DNA from: Terriglobia bacterium
GTDB taxonomy: Bacteria > Acidobacteriota > Terriglobia > UBA7540
Reading direction: 5' to 3'
DNA: 64,000 nucleotides
Assembly: GCA_020073545.1 (NCBI GenBank)
Contig: JAIQEZ010000008.1
Coordinates: 1 to 64,000 of the forward strand
A program made the translations under genes and the position numbers. The notes beneath the pieces were generated by a model. That model was given only the letters and a program-made list of their open reading frames with translations. It searched no databases and was not told the DNA's origin. This document shows positions 16,960-25,420 of the stretch, in pieces. Every line of letters starts with the position of its first letter. Within the stretch, counting starts at the first letter, position 1.

Positions 16960-17022
16960 CCATGCGCGGCATCGACGTCCAGAAGTTGGATCCCAAGGAG
17001 TTGCTGCAGACGCGGGGGTGGT
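16960..17022 (+). repeat. Direct repeat B: detached copy of the pdxS 3' end
   Basis: Identical over 63 bases to 16401-16463. It still reads in one frame as ATG CGC GGC ... TGG TGA, a 20-codon tail of PdxS without the rest of the protein. The distance between the copies is 559 bases. It lies downstream of hicB and upstream of pdxT. Confidence 0.95.
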
Positions 17023-17030
17023 GAACAAGA

Positions 17031-17145
17031 ACCTTCTGTTGTCCGTGATCCGTTGTCCATCGCAAATGCACTGCTCCCCGCAAGACTGAGCGCGAACACG
17101 CCACTGACGACTGGCGACCGACAACGCACCACTGACAACGAACTC
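17031..17145. repeat. Short-word repeat (TTGTCC/ACTGACAAC type), copy 2
   Basis: Contains TTGTCCGTGATCCGTTGTCC on one side and ACTGACGACTGGCGACCG, ACAACGCACCACTGACAAC on the other. These are degenerate, partly complementary words like those at 9686-9732 and 53121-53213. It fills the gap between the second pdxS repeat and the pdxT start. Confidence 0.4.
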
Positions 17146-17150
17146 TTCCT

Positions 17151-17735
17151 ATGAACAACGGACGCAAACCCGTGGGTATCCTCGCCATCCAGGGCGATTT
17201 TGCGATGCATGCCAAGATGCTGGACCACATCGCGACGCCGTGGAAGCTCGTGAAGCACGCCGCGGAGCTCGAAGGAGTCAGTGGGCTCATCATGCCCGGC
17301 GGTGAGAGCACCACCATGCTGAAGTTCTTCGCCAACGAAGACATGGGCGCCGCCATTAAGGATTTCGCAGCGAAGGGAAAGCCGGTTTTCGGCACCTGCG
17401 CAGGGGCGATTCTGCTGGCGAAGGAAGTGCTCAACCCGCCGCAGGAGAAGCTGGGCCTGATCGACATTGCCATTGAGCGCAACGCCTACGGGCGCCAAGT
17501 TGACAGCTCCGTGCGGCTCGGAGAATGTCCCGAAATCGCTGACCGCTCCGTGGAGATGGTCTTCATCCGCGCGCCGATCATCCGTCGTGTGGGAGAAAGC
17601 GTGCGTGTGCTGGGCCGGTGCGAGGGCCTGCCGGTCCTGGTCGAGCAGGGAAACATTCTGGCGGCCACGTTTCATCCGGAGTTAACAGAAGACGAAACGA
17701 TCCACCGGTACTTTCTAAGGAAACTGAGTGATTGA
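17151..17735 (+). CDS. pdxT: Pyridoxal 5'-phosphate synthase, glutaminase subunit
   Basis: Hydrolyses glutamine and channels ammonia to PdxS. The 194-residue class I-like glutaminase has the PGGEST oxyanion region (49-54), catalytic Cys83 in GTCAGA, and the His174/Glu176 pair in FHPEL. No obvious ribosome binding site is visible; the sequence before the ATG belongs to a short-word repeat. That may lower translation, or re-initiation may depend on upstream genes (inference). The last codons (CTG AGT GAT TGA) are themselves part of a second repeat-word stretch running into the next gene. Confidence 0.96.
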   Translation: MNNGRKPVGILAIQGDFAMHAKMLDHIATPWKLVKHAAELEGVSGLIMPGGESTTMLKFFANEDMGAAIKDFAAKGKPVFGTCAGAILLAKEVLNPPQEKLGLIDIAIERNAYGRQVDSSVRLGECPEIADRSVEMVFIRAPIIRRVGESVRVLGRCEGLPVLVEQGNILAATFHPELTEDETIHRYFLRKLSD

Positions 17736-17880
17736 GCGATGGAGGGATTTAGTGATTGAGTCACTGGACGATTGCACCCGGCTCCGAATGGGTTTCCGCA
17801 GAAAAGGACACCTTCGTCAATCACTCCACCGCCAAATCACAAAATCACCCGACCACCAGGTCATCCGATGACTCAATCGA
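17725..17880. repeat. Foldback made of GTGATT/AATCAC words
   Basis: The left side has AGTGATTGAG twice with GATTTAGTGATTGAGTCACTGG. The right side has CAATCACTCC, CCAAATCACAAAATCACC and GACTCAATCG, which are complementary words. The stretch overlaps the pdxT stop codon and the start codon of the following phosphatase gene. Confidence 0.5.
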
Positions 17881-18308
17881 ACGACCGTCCTCTGCAGATT
17901 CTTTTCGTTTGTATCGGCAACTCCTGCCGCAGTCAGATGGCCGAGGCGTGGGCAAAACACCATGGCAACGGCAAGGTGCAAGCGTTTAGTGCCGGCTCGC
18001 ATCCCCTGGGTGTGATCGCCGCAGAAACCTACGACGTGATGCGCGAGAAGGGAATCTCCCTTGACGGGCAATCGTCGAAGGGCGTGCGTGAGGTTCCGGT
18101 GGCAGAGATGGACGTGCTGGTGGGAATGGGCTTCGAAGTGACGTGCCCCGTGCCGGCGGGCTTCCAAGGGCGTGTCGTGGAGTGGCATGTCCCCGATCCG
18201 TATGCCCACGGCATGGATACTTTCCGGGACGTGCGAGACGTGATTGAGCGACACGTTCTAACGCTGCTTGCTGAGCTCATCCCCCCGATGCCTCCGCGTA
18301 GCAGGTGA
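17868..18308 (+). CDS. Low-molecular-weight phosphatase / arsenate reductase-like protein
   Basis: A 146-residue protein of the LMW protein tyrosine phosphatase fold. The P-loop CX5R is C15-IGNSC-R21, and the general acid aspartate is in HVPDPYAHG near the C-terminus. Such proteins are phosphotyrosine phosphatases or thioredoxin-type arsenate reductases. The DP motif fits both and I cannot decide. The start ATG 17868 is chosen to give the family N-terminus; the first five residues come from the repeat overlapping it. An in-frame start at 17772 would add 32 residues encoded by repeat sequence. Confidence 0.8.
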   Translation: MTQSNDRPLQILFVCIGNSCRSQMAEAWAKHHGNGKVQAFSAGSHPLGVIAAETYDVMREKGISLDGQSSKGVREVPVAEMDVLVGMGFEVTCPVPAGFQGRVVEWHVPDPYAHGMDTFRDVRDVIERHVLTLLAELIPPMPPRSR

Positions 18309-18460
18309 GTTTCGCGTCGCCATGCGCTCCACGGCGGCCGCGTTCAGGGCATTTCCGAATCCGTGATAAGATGGCCAGTCGCCAGCGGGGCAGAGCCTCG
18401 AGGCTGTGACTGCGGCCCGCCCGTTGCTGCCATCCAGGACGAAATTTCAGGGAGGATCCC

Positions 18461-18916
18461 GTGAAAGAGCATCCCGACAATTACGACGCAGAATTGCTGC
18501 TGCGTCTGTACGATCTCCGGCGCGAAGCCAAGCTGCGTCAGGCGCGCGAATGGCTGGCTCGGGAGTTTCGCGCCAAATCGCTGGCGGATTTCAACCAGGT
18601 GTGCCCGCCAGGTTCTGAGCAGAACGCCTTCTTCCGCATGACCATCAGTTACTGGGATATGGCTGCTTCCATCGTTCTGCACGGCCTCATCAAAGAAGAG
18701 TTCTTTTTCGAGAACACCAGCGAGCTCTGGCTGACCTGGGAACGCGTTAAGCCGGTGGCGGCGCAGATGCGCGAGCAAAACAAGAACCCCTACTTGTGGA
18801 AGAGCCTCGAGACCCTGGCGGAGAAGTACGCCGAGTGGGTGTCCAAGCGCGCGCCCGAAGCACTCGCTGCCTACCGCAAGCGCGTGTTGGAATCCCCGGC
18901 TCGGAAGAACCCGTAG
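18461..18916 (+). CDS. Hypothetical all-helical protein
   Basis: A 151-residue cytoplasmic protein with no signal or membrane segment. Predicted mostly helical: YDAELLLRLYDLRREAKLRQAREWL, FFRMTISYWDMAASIVLHGLIKEEFFFENTSE and AQMREQNKNPYLWKSLETLAEKYAEW. The central acidic-aromatic EEFFFENTSELWLTWERV pattern is familiar from uncharacterised acidobacterial proteins, but I know no function. The GTG start is supported by GGGAGGAT 7 bases upstream. A 7-bp hairpin without a T tract (18942-18960) follows the stop. Confidence 0.7.
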   Translation: MKEHPDNYDAELLLRLYDLRREAKLRQAREWLAREFRAKSLADFNQVCPPGSEQNAFFRMTISYWDMAASIVLHGLIKEEFFFENTSELWLTWERVKPVAAQMREQNKNPYLWKSLETLAEKYAEWVSKRAPEALAAYRKRVLESPARKNP

Positions 18917-19353
18917 CCCCTTACATGAGCAGCCGGTTCGAGGGTGCGGATCGCGCACCCACCTCTGCCCTGCCGGCCCTGCCTTCCAGGGTTGACATCT
19001 CTTCTCGGGCATCACCCTATTATCACGGCCGGATTGTGCCCCCGAGTACGGAGCCCCCGTTCTTTCAATTCAACCCGGGGTAAATGCGCTTCGTAACACC
19101 ACTTCCCAGTCGCGGCGACTCCCCAGCGCCGCAACACCCAGTCGGATGTTACAACGGGGACACGCTACAAGCGTCGATGTCGCCATGATCTGCAGCGTCC
19201 CACAGCCGACCCTGGGAACGGGGAAAGAAGGTTTGGACGTCCCTCAGGTTGACACTCATCCCCAGGAGAGATAAGCTTGAGTCCATTGCATGACTAGTTA
19301 CCTTCCATTCCGATTTATGCTCGGTCCACGCCATTTTGCCCGAGGTTGCCATC
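18917..19353. other. Intergenic stretch upstream of the M1 aminopeptidase
   Basis: Contains a hairpin (GGGTGCG...CGCACCC, 18942-18960) after the preceding gene and a weak promoter-like pair, TTGACA (19249-19254) with TAAGCT (19272-19277) at 17-base spacing. No ORF of interest is seen. Confidence 0.4.
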
Positions 19354-21846
19354 ATGTCCAGCCGAATCTGGAAACTCATGCTGTGTCTCAGTCTGTGCGC
19401 GGGCGCGAGTGCGGTCGATCTGCCCACCGCGCCTTCTGACGAATTACTGAAAGCATATGCCCAGCTCCGGGCATTTCACGGGAGTGAACAATGGGCCATT
19501 ACTGAGAATGTTGAATGGCAATGCGACGCCGCAACCTTCACGTTCGTAGACGGCCATCTTACTCTCGCCGAGCCGGTTGCAGGCCGCGTTCTGGCTGCGT
19601 ACTTTGAAGGGAAAGGAACGATTCGACTGAAACCGCCGACGCCGGCCCTGCAACACCAGATCGCGCGCTTCGCAGGCAGCCCCGTGCTCCAGGATGAATT
19701 CAAGGAGGCGGTGTTTTTCTTCACCGACGATTCCTGGGAGCAGTTGCAGAAGCTAACGAAGATTCGCTCGGGCGCCAACGTCGGGGTGGCAACGCGGGCT
19801 TTCGACGACGCCCAGAGGAAATACGCAGAGAGCTTTAGCAACTGGTGGGAGAACCGGCGGAGGGGAAACTTGGTGATGCGCAACCTCGCGGCGCGCATGC
19901 TGGCTGACCTGACGGACCCTTCCAGCAAGGGGTTTTTCCTGGCGGATTTCAAGGGCCACCACCATGGTGACCTGCTTTACCAGATCAGTTGGAATCGCGA
20001 TTCGTTGTTGCTTCCTGAATTCTCCAACGATGAAGAGGTCATGCTGATCCATTACAACCGCGACCAGTACTTCGAGTGGTGGGCAGGTTTTCACCGGGCG
20101 GAGGAGTACGCGCACGCGGCTTGGCCGGAGCATCGGACGTTGCTCGCGCATTGCCGCCAGGAGAACATCGACGCCGAGATCGCGAAGGACAATCGACTCT
20201 CCGCAACGGCTTCCATGGAATTCGAAGTGCCGGGAGGCACGGCACGCGTCTTGCTGGTCAGCCTGAGCGGCGTGCTCAGGATTTCCTCGATCCAGGACCA
20301 GGGCAAGAAGCTGGCTTTCATCCAGGAAGCACGCAACTTAGACAGCGACCCGTGGGTGATTCTGCCGGAGCCGGCCGCGGCGGGCAAGGTGTACACGATG
20401 AAGATTGTCTACGATGAGGATTCGACCGGCGACAGCCGCATCGTGCGTCAGCGCGGTTCAGGGCTTTACTACGTGACCGCGCGCGAATCCTGGTTTCCGA
20501 GCTTCGGCGCCTTCGACGACCGCACCCGATACTCGCTGCATTTCCTCTCGCCCAAGAACTTCAAGTTCGTGGGGACGGGACGCTTGGTGAAGTCGTCCAA
20601 AGAAAAGACGGGCCTCGTGACCGATTGGGATTCGGATGTTCCCTACAGCGTAGTGGGATTCAACTACGGTGATTTTGTGGAGAAGAATCAATCCGATTCA
20701 GACTTGACCGTGACGGCGTACGGCGGCAAAGAGATTCCCGATGAGCTGAAAGGGTTGCAGAGCGCGATTGACATAGCGGAGCTCAGAAGCGGCATCGGCG
20801 GGGAACGGAATCTCGCGGGAAAGATGGGCATTGCCACGGGCGGGTTCAATACCGCAGCTAACACGGTCTACGCGGCGGGGGTCAGCTTCCAGGCGCTCAA
20901 GCTCTACGAGTACTACTTCGGCAAGCTCCCGTTCAAGCAGGTTGCGGTGACGGAGCAGCCGGTGCGAGGCTACGGGCAGAGCTGGCCAACGCTCATCTTC
21001 CTTCCCTACGATTCCCTGCTCGATGCGACGACGCGGCATCAACTGCACCTGCAAGACACTGCAGAGGGGCAGGAGTTCTACAATATCGTCGCGGTCCATG
21101 AAATGGCTCACCAATGGTGGGGACACACGGTAGGTTGGAAGACCTATCGCGACCAGTGGATCTCCGAAGGGTTTGCAGAGTTTTCCGCCGCCCTCTACTT
21201 GAAGAAGTTCGACCCCAAGAAGTTCCGCGGCTTCTGGGATCTGAAACGCAAATGGCTTCTTTCGAAGGACCGTGCAGGACACCGGCCGGTCGATGTGGGG
21301 CCACTCTACCTGAATTACCAGTTGAACGCCTATCTGGAGCCGCGCAACTCCATGTACCTGATCTATTACAAGGGGGCTTACGTCCTGGAGATGCTCCGCG
21401 CCCTTCTCGAAGAACCACGTAAATCCGAGCCCGACGCGCGCTTTATCTCCATGATGCGCGAGTTTGTGGCAAACTCCGCCAATCACAACGCCTCGACGGC
21501 GGACTTCCAGCGCATCGTGGAAAAATACACGCAAGAGCCTATGGACTGGTTCTTCAACGAGTGGGTCTATGGCACGGAGGTCCCGGAATACGAGTTCAAG
21601 TACTCGCTGAAGCCCGGCGACGGCGGCCAAACCATTCTGCACACCTCTCTCACCCAGGAGGGTGTTTCGGATCAATTCGAAATGCGTGTACCGGTGTACC
21701 TCACGGTGAACGGGGCCCCACGACGGTTGGGCTTCATCAAAATAAAGGGGGCGACGACGACACAAGGAGAGATTTCCCTGCCCTTCCATCCCGAAAAGGT
21801 TACACTGGACGAATACCACGATTTTCTTTGCATCGAGCACCAATAG
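19354..21846 (+). CDS. Secreted M1-family zinc aminopeptidase
   Basis: An 830-residue protein with an N-terminal signal peptide (MSSRIWKLMLCLSLCAGASA), so likely periplasmic or outer-surface. The gluzincin motif HEMAHQWWGH begins at residue 582, with the third zinc ligand E605 exactly 18 residues after the second histidine. An exopeptidase motif in the usual GAMEN position is not obvious. The N-terminal 400 residues are longer and less typical than in classic PepN. The C-terminal section (EPMDWFFNEWVYGTEVPEYEF) is of the kind seen in secreted acidobacterial and bacteroidete M1 enzymes. ATG 19354 is preferred over the TTG 18 bases upstream because it begins the signal peptide. Confidence 0.85.
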   Translation: MSSRIWKLMLCLSLCAGASAVDLPTAPSDELLKAYAQLRAFHGSEQWAITENVEWQCDAATFTFVDGHLTLAEPVAGRVLAAYFEGKGTIRLKPPTPALQHQIARFAGSPVLQDEFKEAVFFFTDDSWEQLQKLTKIRSGANVGVATRAFDDAQRKYAESFSNWWENRRRGNLVMRNLAARMLADLTDPSSKGFFLADFKGHHHGDLLYQISWNRDSLLLPEFSNDEEVMLIHYNRDQYFEWWAGFHRAEEYAHAAWPEHRTLLAHCRQENIDAEIAKDNRLSATASMEFEVPGGTARVLLVSLSGVLRISSIQDQGKKLAFIQEARNLDSDPWVILPEPAAAGKVYTMKIVYDEDSTGDSRIVRQRGSGLYYVTARESWFPSFGAFDDRTRYSLHFLSPKNFKFVGTGRLVKSSKEKTGLVTDWDSDVPYSVVGFNYGDFVEKNQSDSDLTVTAYGGKEIPDELKGLQSAIDIAELRSGIGGERNLAGKMGIATGGFNTAANTVYAAGVSFQALKLYEYYFGKLPFKQVAVTEQPVRGYGQSWPTLIFLPYDSLLDATTRHQLHLQDTAEGQEFYNIVAVHEMAHQWWGHTVGWKTYRDQWISEGFAEFSAALYLKKFDPKKFRGFWDLKRKWLLSKDRAGHRPVDVGPLYLNYQLNAYLEPRNSMYLIYYKGAYVLEMLRALLEEPRKSEPDARFISMMREFVANSANHNASTADFQRIVEKYTQEPMDWFFNEWVYGTEVPEYEFKYSLKPGDGGQTILHTSLTQEGVSDQFEMRVPVYLTVNGAPRRLGFIKIKGATTTQGEISLPFHPEKVTLDEYHDFLCIEHQ

Positions 21847-22132
21847 TTGGGTTACCCTTTTGGCTGTAATCAGACTTTCAGAGGCACCCCGTTGCGGGAC
21901 AAAGCGTGATGATTCGCGCCGAAGGCCGGGGCTGCTGCCCCGCTGGCAGAACCCTCACGGCCCGCGGCCGCTATGTTCGTCAGGGCACAGCTTCACCCGT
22001 ACTGTAGCGTCACCTCCTCGTCGGTCGGTGTGCATTCAGCCCCTGAGGGTTTCAGGGATTGAAGGCTTGCCCTTCCGATCCCCGAGGTGACGTCCTTTCT
22101 CGCAAGCGAGCAATGGCTCGAGGAGAATTCTG

Positions 22133-23758
22133 ATGCGTTATCGGGTTGCTTTTTCCGTCAGCCTGTTCGTGTTCGCAGTCCTGACCGCGCAAGCTCAGGA
22201 GAACCCACGGCCCATCCCTCGAATTGAAAACGTGGGCGGTCACTATCAGTTGTTGGTGGATGGCAAGCCCTTTCTGATCCTCGGCGGGCAGGCGCACAAC
22301 TCGGGCGCTACGAACTCACAGGATCTCGAGCCCGTCTGGCGTTCGTTAACGGCCCTGCACGCCAACACTGCCGAAGTGCCACTTTATTGGGAGCTCATCG
22401 AGCCACAGGCCGGGAAGTTTGATTTCCATCTCGCCGATGAGATCCTGGCGGGGGCGCGGCGCAACCACTTGCGCCTGGTGCTCCTGTGGTTTGCATCATG
22501 GAAGAACGGTGAAATGCATTACACGCCGGAGTGGGTGAAGCGCGACAAAGCCCAGTTCCAGCGTGTCATTGGGCCGCGCAGGGAGGAGCTCGAAATTCTG
22601 TCGCCGCTTTGTGAGGCTGCACGCGTTGCCGATGCGCGCGCCTTCGCCGCGTTGATGGAACATCTTCGCCGGGTTGATGAGGCGGATCGAACCGTCATCA
22701 TGGTGCAGGTCGAGAATGAAACCGGTCTGCTGGGCACGGACCGCGAGTACTCCCAAGAGGCCACGCGATGGTTCGAGGGCCCGGTGCCAGCGGAATTGAT
22801 GACTTATCTCTCGCAGCATCGAAACGCCTTGACGCCGAGTCTGAAGACGGCGTGGGCGGCGGCGAATCTCCGACCGGCGGGAACGTGGCCAGAGGTCTTT
22901 GGCGAACTCGCGCCGGAGGTTTTCAGTGCCTGGCACATCGCACACCACGTTGATCGCGTGGCAGTGGCGGGCAAACAGGCGTACTCCCTCCCCATGTACG
23001 TGAACGCCTGGCTGGTCAATCCGGGCAATGAGCGCGCGGGCCGCTGGCCCAGCGGCGGGCCCACCGAACATGTGCTCGACATTTGGAAAGCTGCAGCGCC
23101 ACACTTGGACCTGCTGGCTCCGGATATTTATCTCCCGAAATACCAGCAAACCTGCGCCGCGTATATGCGCGCAGACAATCCCTTGTTCGTTCCTGAAGTC
23201 GGCTTCGTTGTGCACAACGCAGCCAACGCCTTCCTGACCTTCGCCGCGTTCGACGGATTGGGCTTCAGTCCTTTTGGAATCGACGAGGCCGTAGAGGACG
23301 GCAAGGTGACTGAGAGGGCCGCCGAATTCGAAGACACCTACCGGGTGCTACGGCCGCTACTGGACTTGATCGCCGCGAAACAGGGGAGTAAGGAGCTACA
23401 CGCCATCGTTCAGGATGAAGATTGGGGGCAGGCTATCCGCTTGGACAGGAGCCTCGCGGCCGTCGTGGACTTCCCCAAGCCCTACACACCGGAAGGACCG
23501 CGGGGACGAGGGCTGATCGTCGAACTCGCCCCCGATGACTACGTGGTGGCGGGGGCCGGATTCAGGGTGGTATTTCGCGAGCTGACCGGCCCGCCTCGCG
23601 ACGCCCGGTTCCTTTCCTTGGAGGAGGGCTCCTTCGAAGGCAAGCGCTGGATCCCCATGCGCCGGCTGAATGGTGATGAGTTGAACGTTGCGCTTCCTGA
23701 AAAGGCAAAGATCTTGCGCGTGCGCCTGCTGCGTGAGGGCGAACACTCTTCGCACTGA
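22133..23758 (+). CDS. Secreted GH35-like beta-galactosidase with DUF5597 C-terminal domain
   Basis: A 541-residue protein with a signal peptide ending near QAQENP. The first 350 residues form a TIM barrel of the GH35/GH42 clan: PLYWELIEPQAGKFDF, the presumed acid/base glutamate in IMVQVENETG and the presumed nucleophile in LFVPEVGF. The remaining about 170 residues fit the DUF5597 domain that accompanies such enzymes. It probably removes beta-linked galactose or related sugars from plant or microbial glycans outside the cytoplasm. GAGGAG precedes the ATG. Confidence 0.85.
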   Translation: MRYRVAFSVSLFVFAVLTAQAQENPRPIPRIENVGGHYQLLVDGKPFLILGGQAHNSGATNSQDLEPVWRSLTALHANTAEVPLYWELIEPQAGKFDFHLADEILAGARRNHLRLVLLWFASWKNGEMHYTPEWVKRDKAQFQRVIGPRREELEILSPLCEAARVADARAFAALMEHLRRVDEADRTVIMVQVENETGLLGTDREYSQEATRWFEGPVPAELMTYLSQHRNALTPSLKTAWAAANLRPAGTWPEVFGELAPEVFSAWHIAHHVDRVAVAGKQAYSLPMYVNAWLVNPGNERAGRWPSGGPTEHVLDIWKAAAPHLDLLAPDIYLPKYQQTCAAYMRADNPLFVPEVGFVVHNAANAFLTFAAFDGLGFSPFGIDEAVEDGKVTERAAEFEDTYRVLRPLLDLIAAKQGSKELHAIVQDEDWGQAIRLDRSLAAVVDFPKPYTPEGPRGRGLIVELAPDDYVVAGAGFRVVFRELTGPPRDARFLSLEEGSFEGKRWIPMRRLNGDELNVALPEKAKILRVRLLREGEHSSH

Positions 23759-23767
23759 GTCGCCGAC

Positions 23768-24007
23768 TCACGCCTTGCCGAGATAAGACTCGAATTGTTT
23801 CTGCCAAGCTTGGGGGGTGGTGTGAAGGGCGCGGCCGAGAACGCCGCCGAACAGATCGCCCGCGGCGCGTAAAGCGCTGCTGGCATAGCCAGTCACCGAG
23901 GGTTTGAACGCGCTCATGAATCCGTTGCCGCAGCGGTCGCAGAAAAATTCGAATTGATATCCCTTGTCCGTCGAATGGTCGGTATCGTTCTTCGTGAACT
24001 GAATTAA
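23768..24007 (-). pseudogene. Truncated zinc-ribbon protein gene, probably a remnant
   Basis: The minus-strand frame contains FTKNDTDHSTDKGYQFEFFC, then DRCGNGFMSAFKPS and SALRAAGDLFGGVLGRA. I recognise this as the N-terminus of a widespread zinc-ribbon protein family of about 250 residues, which starts right at FTKNDTD. Here the expected ATG is missing (the codons before FTKN are TTA ATT CAG), and after about 55 conserved residues the frame ends in QKQFESYLGKA. Only one CxxC half of the ribbon remains. A longer in-frame start at 24085 would add an unrelated leader. I favour a decayed fragment, but a short functional derivative is possible. Confidence 0.55.
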
Positions 24008-24248
24008 GGCCGTGGAAGATCTCCGTTGAATCTCGTGTGTGTCCTCGCCACATCCAAGTGGCGGCACTGTAATTCCATTATGCATGAGCTTTCAACGTCG
24101 CATCGCACCCAGAGCGGAATATCTTTCCACCGGCTGCGCAGCAGAACTGCCAAGCCCTGAGGTTTCACCCACCCATCGCCCCGACAGGCCCCGAGCATCC
24201 AACTCTCGGATGCCGGTGACATTTGGAATGGGACCCCTTTGGAAACGC

Positions 24249-24339
24249 CGGTCATTCCCGCGCAAGCGGGAATCCAGTCGTTCCAGAACAGATTCTCTGA
24301 GGTTTGCCGAGTAGATTCCCGTTTTCGCGGGAATGACCG
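24249..24339. repeat. ATTCCCGCG-type MITE-like element with 14-bp inverted ends
   Basis: CGGTCATTCCCGCG (24249-24262) and its exact reverse complement (24326-24339) bound a 91-bp element. Each end can also fold on itself: ATTCCCGCG-CA-AGCGGGAAT on the left and ATTCCCG-TTTT-CGCGGGAAT on the right. The end words are like the dRS3/ATTCCC-N-GGGAAT repeats used as integration targets in Neisseria and other bacteria (general knowledge). Confidence 0.7.
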
Positions 24340-24625
24340 CACCTTGGGGTGCCCATGCCTCGCAAACGACACCAGTGCCGACTCTCGACGCTGCGGTGCC
24401 GTTGCGCAGACCTTTTCATGTTATATTGAAAATTCGCCCGGTGCTTGCCATTGCCGGACGCCCAGAAGGTTTACCGTTGGTCGTCAAGGCATCGGCTCCT
24501 CCGAACACTTTCAACTGCCTGAGATTTTCGCCCGAGGTAACTCCCTCGAGCCGCCTGGATCATGGGGGGCCTTTGAACCGCACAAACCGAAGGTGGGAAC
24601 AAACGAACCTGAAGGAGTTGGAAAC

Positions 24626-25351
24626 TTGAGTGAAAAGAAACACTCTGAAGCGGGAAGCGGTGACGACCGCCGCCAATACGTGAATTTCGGATTTCACAAA
24701 GTCGATCCGGCCTGGCGACGGTTGCCCGCGGAGGACCGCAAGCGCGGTAAGTGCCAGTTCATCGAAGTCGTCAAGAGCTACGAACAGGATGTGATGGTCA
24801 TCGCCTACTCCCTGGTGGGTATTCGGGGTGACTGCGACTTCATGCTGTGGCGCATCGGGCACGACCTCCTGGAGTTTCAGGAGATGACCGCGAAGTTGCT
24901 CGCGACCGATTTGGGCAAATACGTGACCACGCCCTATTCGTACCTGTCCATGACGAAACGGTCCATCTACGTGAACAAACATCAGCACCCCGGACAGGAA
25001 GGCACCCGGCTGAAGTTGATCCCCGGCCAGTTCCGGTACCTGTTCGTTTACCCTTTCGTCAAAAGCAAGGCCTGGTATCGCCTGACCAAGCACGCGCGCC
25101 AAGGCATGATGGACGAACACATTGAGATCGGCCACCGCTACCCTACGGTGCGCTTGAATACGACGTACTCGTTTGGCTTGGACGACCAGGAATTCGTCGT
25201 GGCGTTCGAAAGCGATAAGCCCGAGCACTTCGTCGATCTTGTCATGGAACTCCGTCACAGCGAGGCAACCAGCTACACCGTGCGCGACACTCCCACGTTT
25301 ACCTGCGTTCACCGCGAGCTGAACGAGACCCTGGATTTGCTCGGAGGCTGA
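24626..25351 (+). CDS. chdC: Coproheme decarboxylase, chlorite dismutase-like family
   Basis: A 241-residue heme-pathway enzyme (ChdC/HemQ) that converts coproheme III to heme b in the coproporphyrin-dependent route. Family signatures are FRYLFVYPFVKSKAWYRL, with the substrate tyrosine in YP, the helix TKHARQGMMDEHIEIGHRYP, and NTTYSFGLDDQEFVVAFE. No Tat or Sec signal is present, so it is cytoplasmic. The TTG start at 24626 has GAAGGAG 8 bases upstream and gives the family's usual length. The long in-frame extension upstream runs through a mobile repeat and is not coding. An AT-rich TGTTATATT near 24420 may be its -10 region. Confidence 0.9.
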   Translation: MSEKKHSEAGSGDDRRQYVNFGFHKVDPAWRRLPAEDRKRGKCQFIEVVKSYEQDVMVIAYSLVGIRGDCDFMLWRIGHDLLEFQEMTAKLLATDLGKYVTTPYSYLSMTKRSIYVNKHQHPGQEGTRLKLIPGQFRYLFVYPFVKSKAWYRLTKHARQGMMDEHIEIGHRYPTVRLNTTYSFGLDDQEFVVAFESDKPEHFVDLVMELRHSEATSYTVRDTPTFTCVHRELNETLDLLGG

Positions 25352-25420
25352 TTTTCTGGCAGTCTATGGGAGTCCGCCAACAAGCCATGGGCCGGAGAAA
25401 ACCCATCCCCCTACACCACC

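Noticed and set aside
17725-17880. Possible CRISPR-like array
   Set aside because: Words are degenerate, of irregular spacing and in both orientations. No constant repeat or spacer length and no cas gene.
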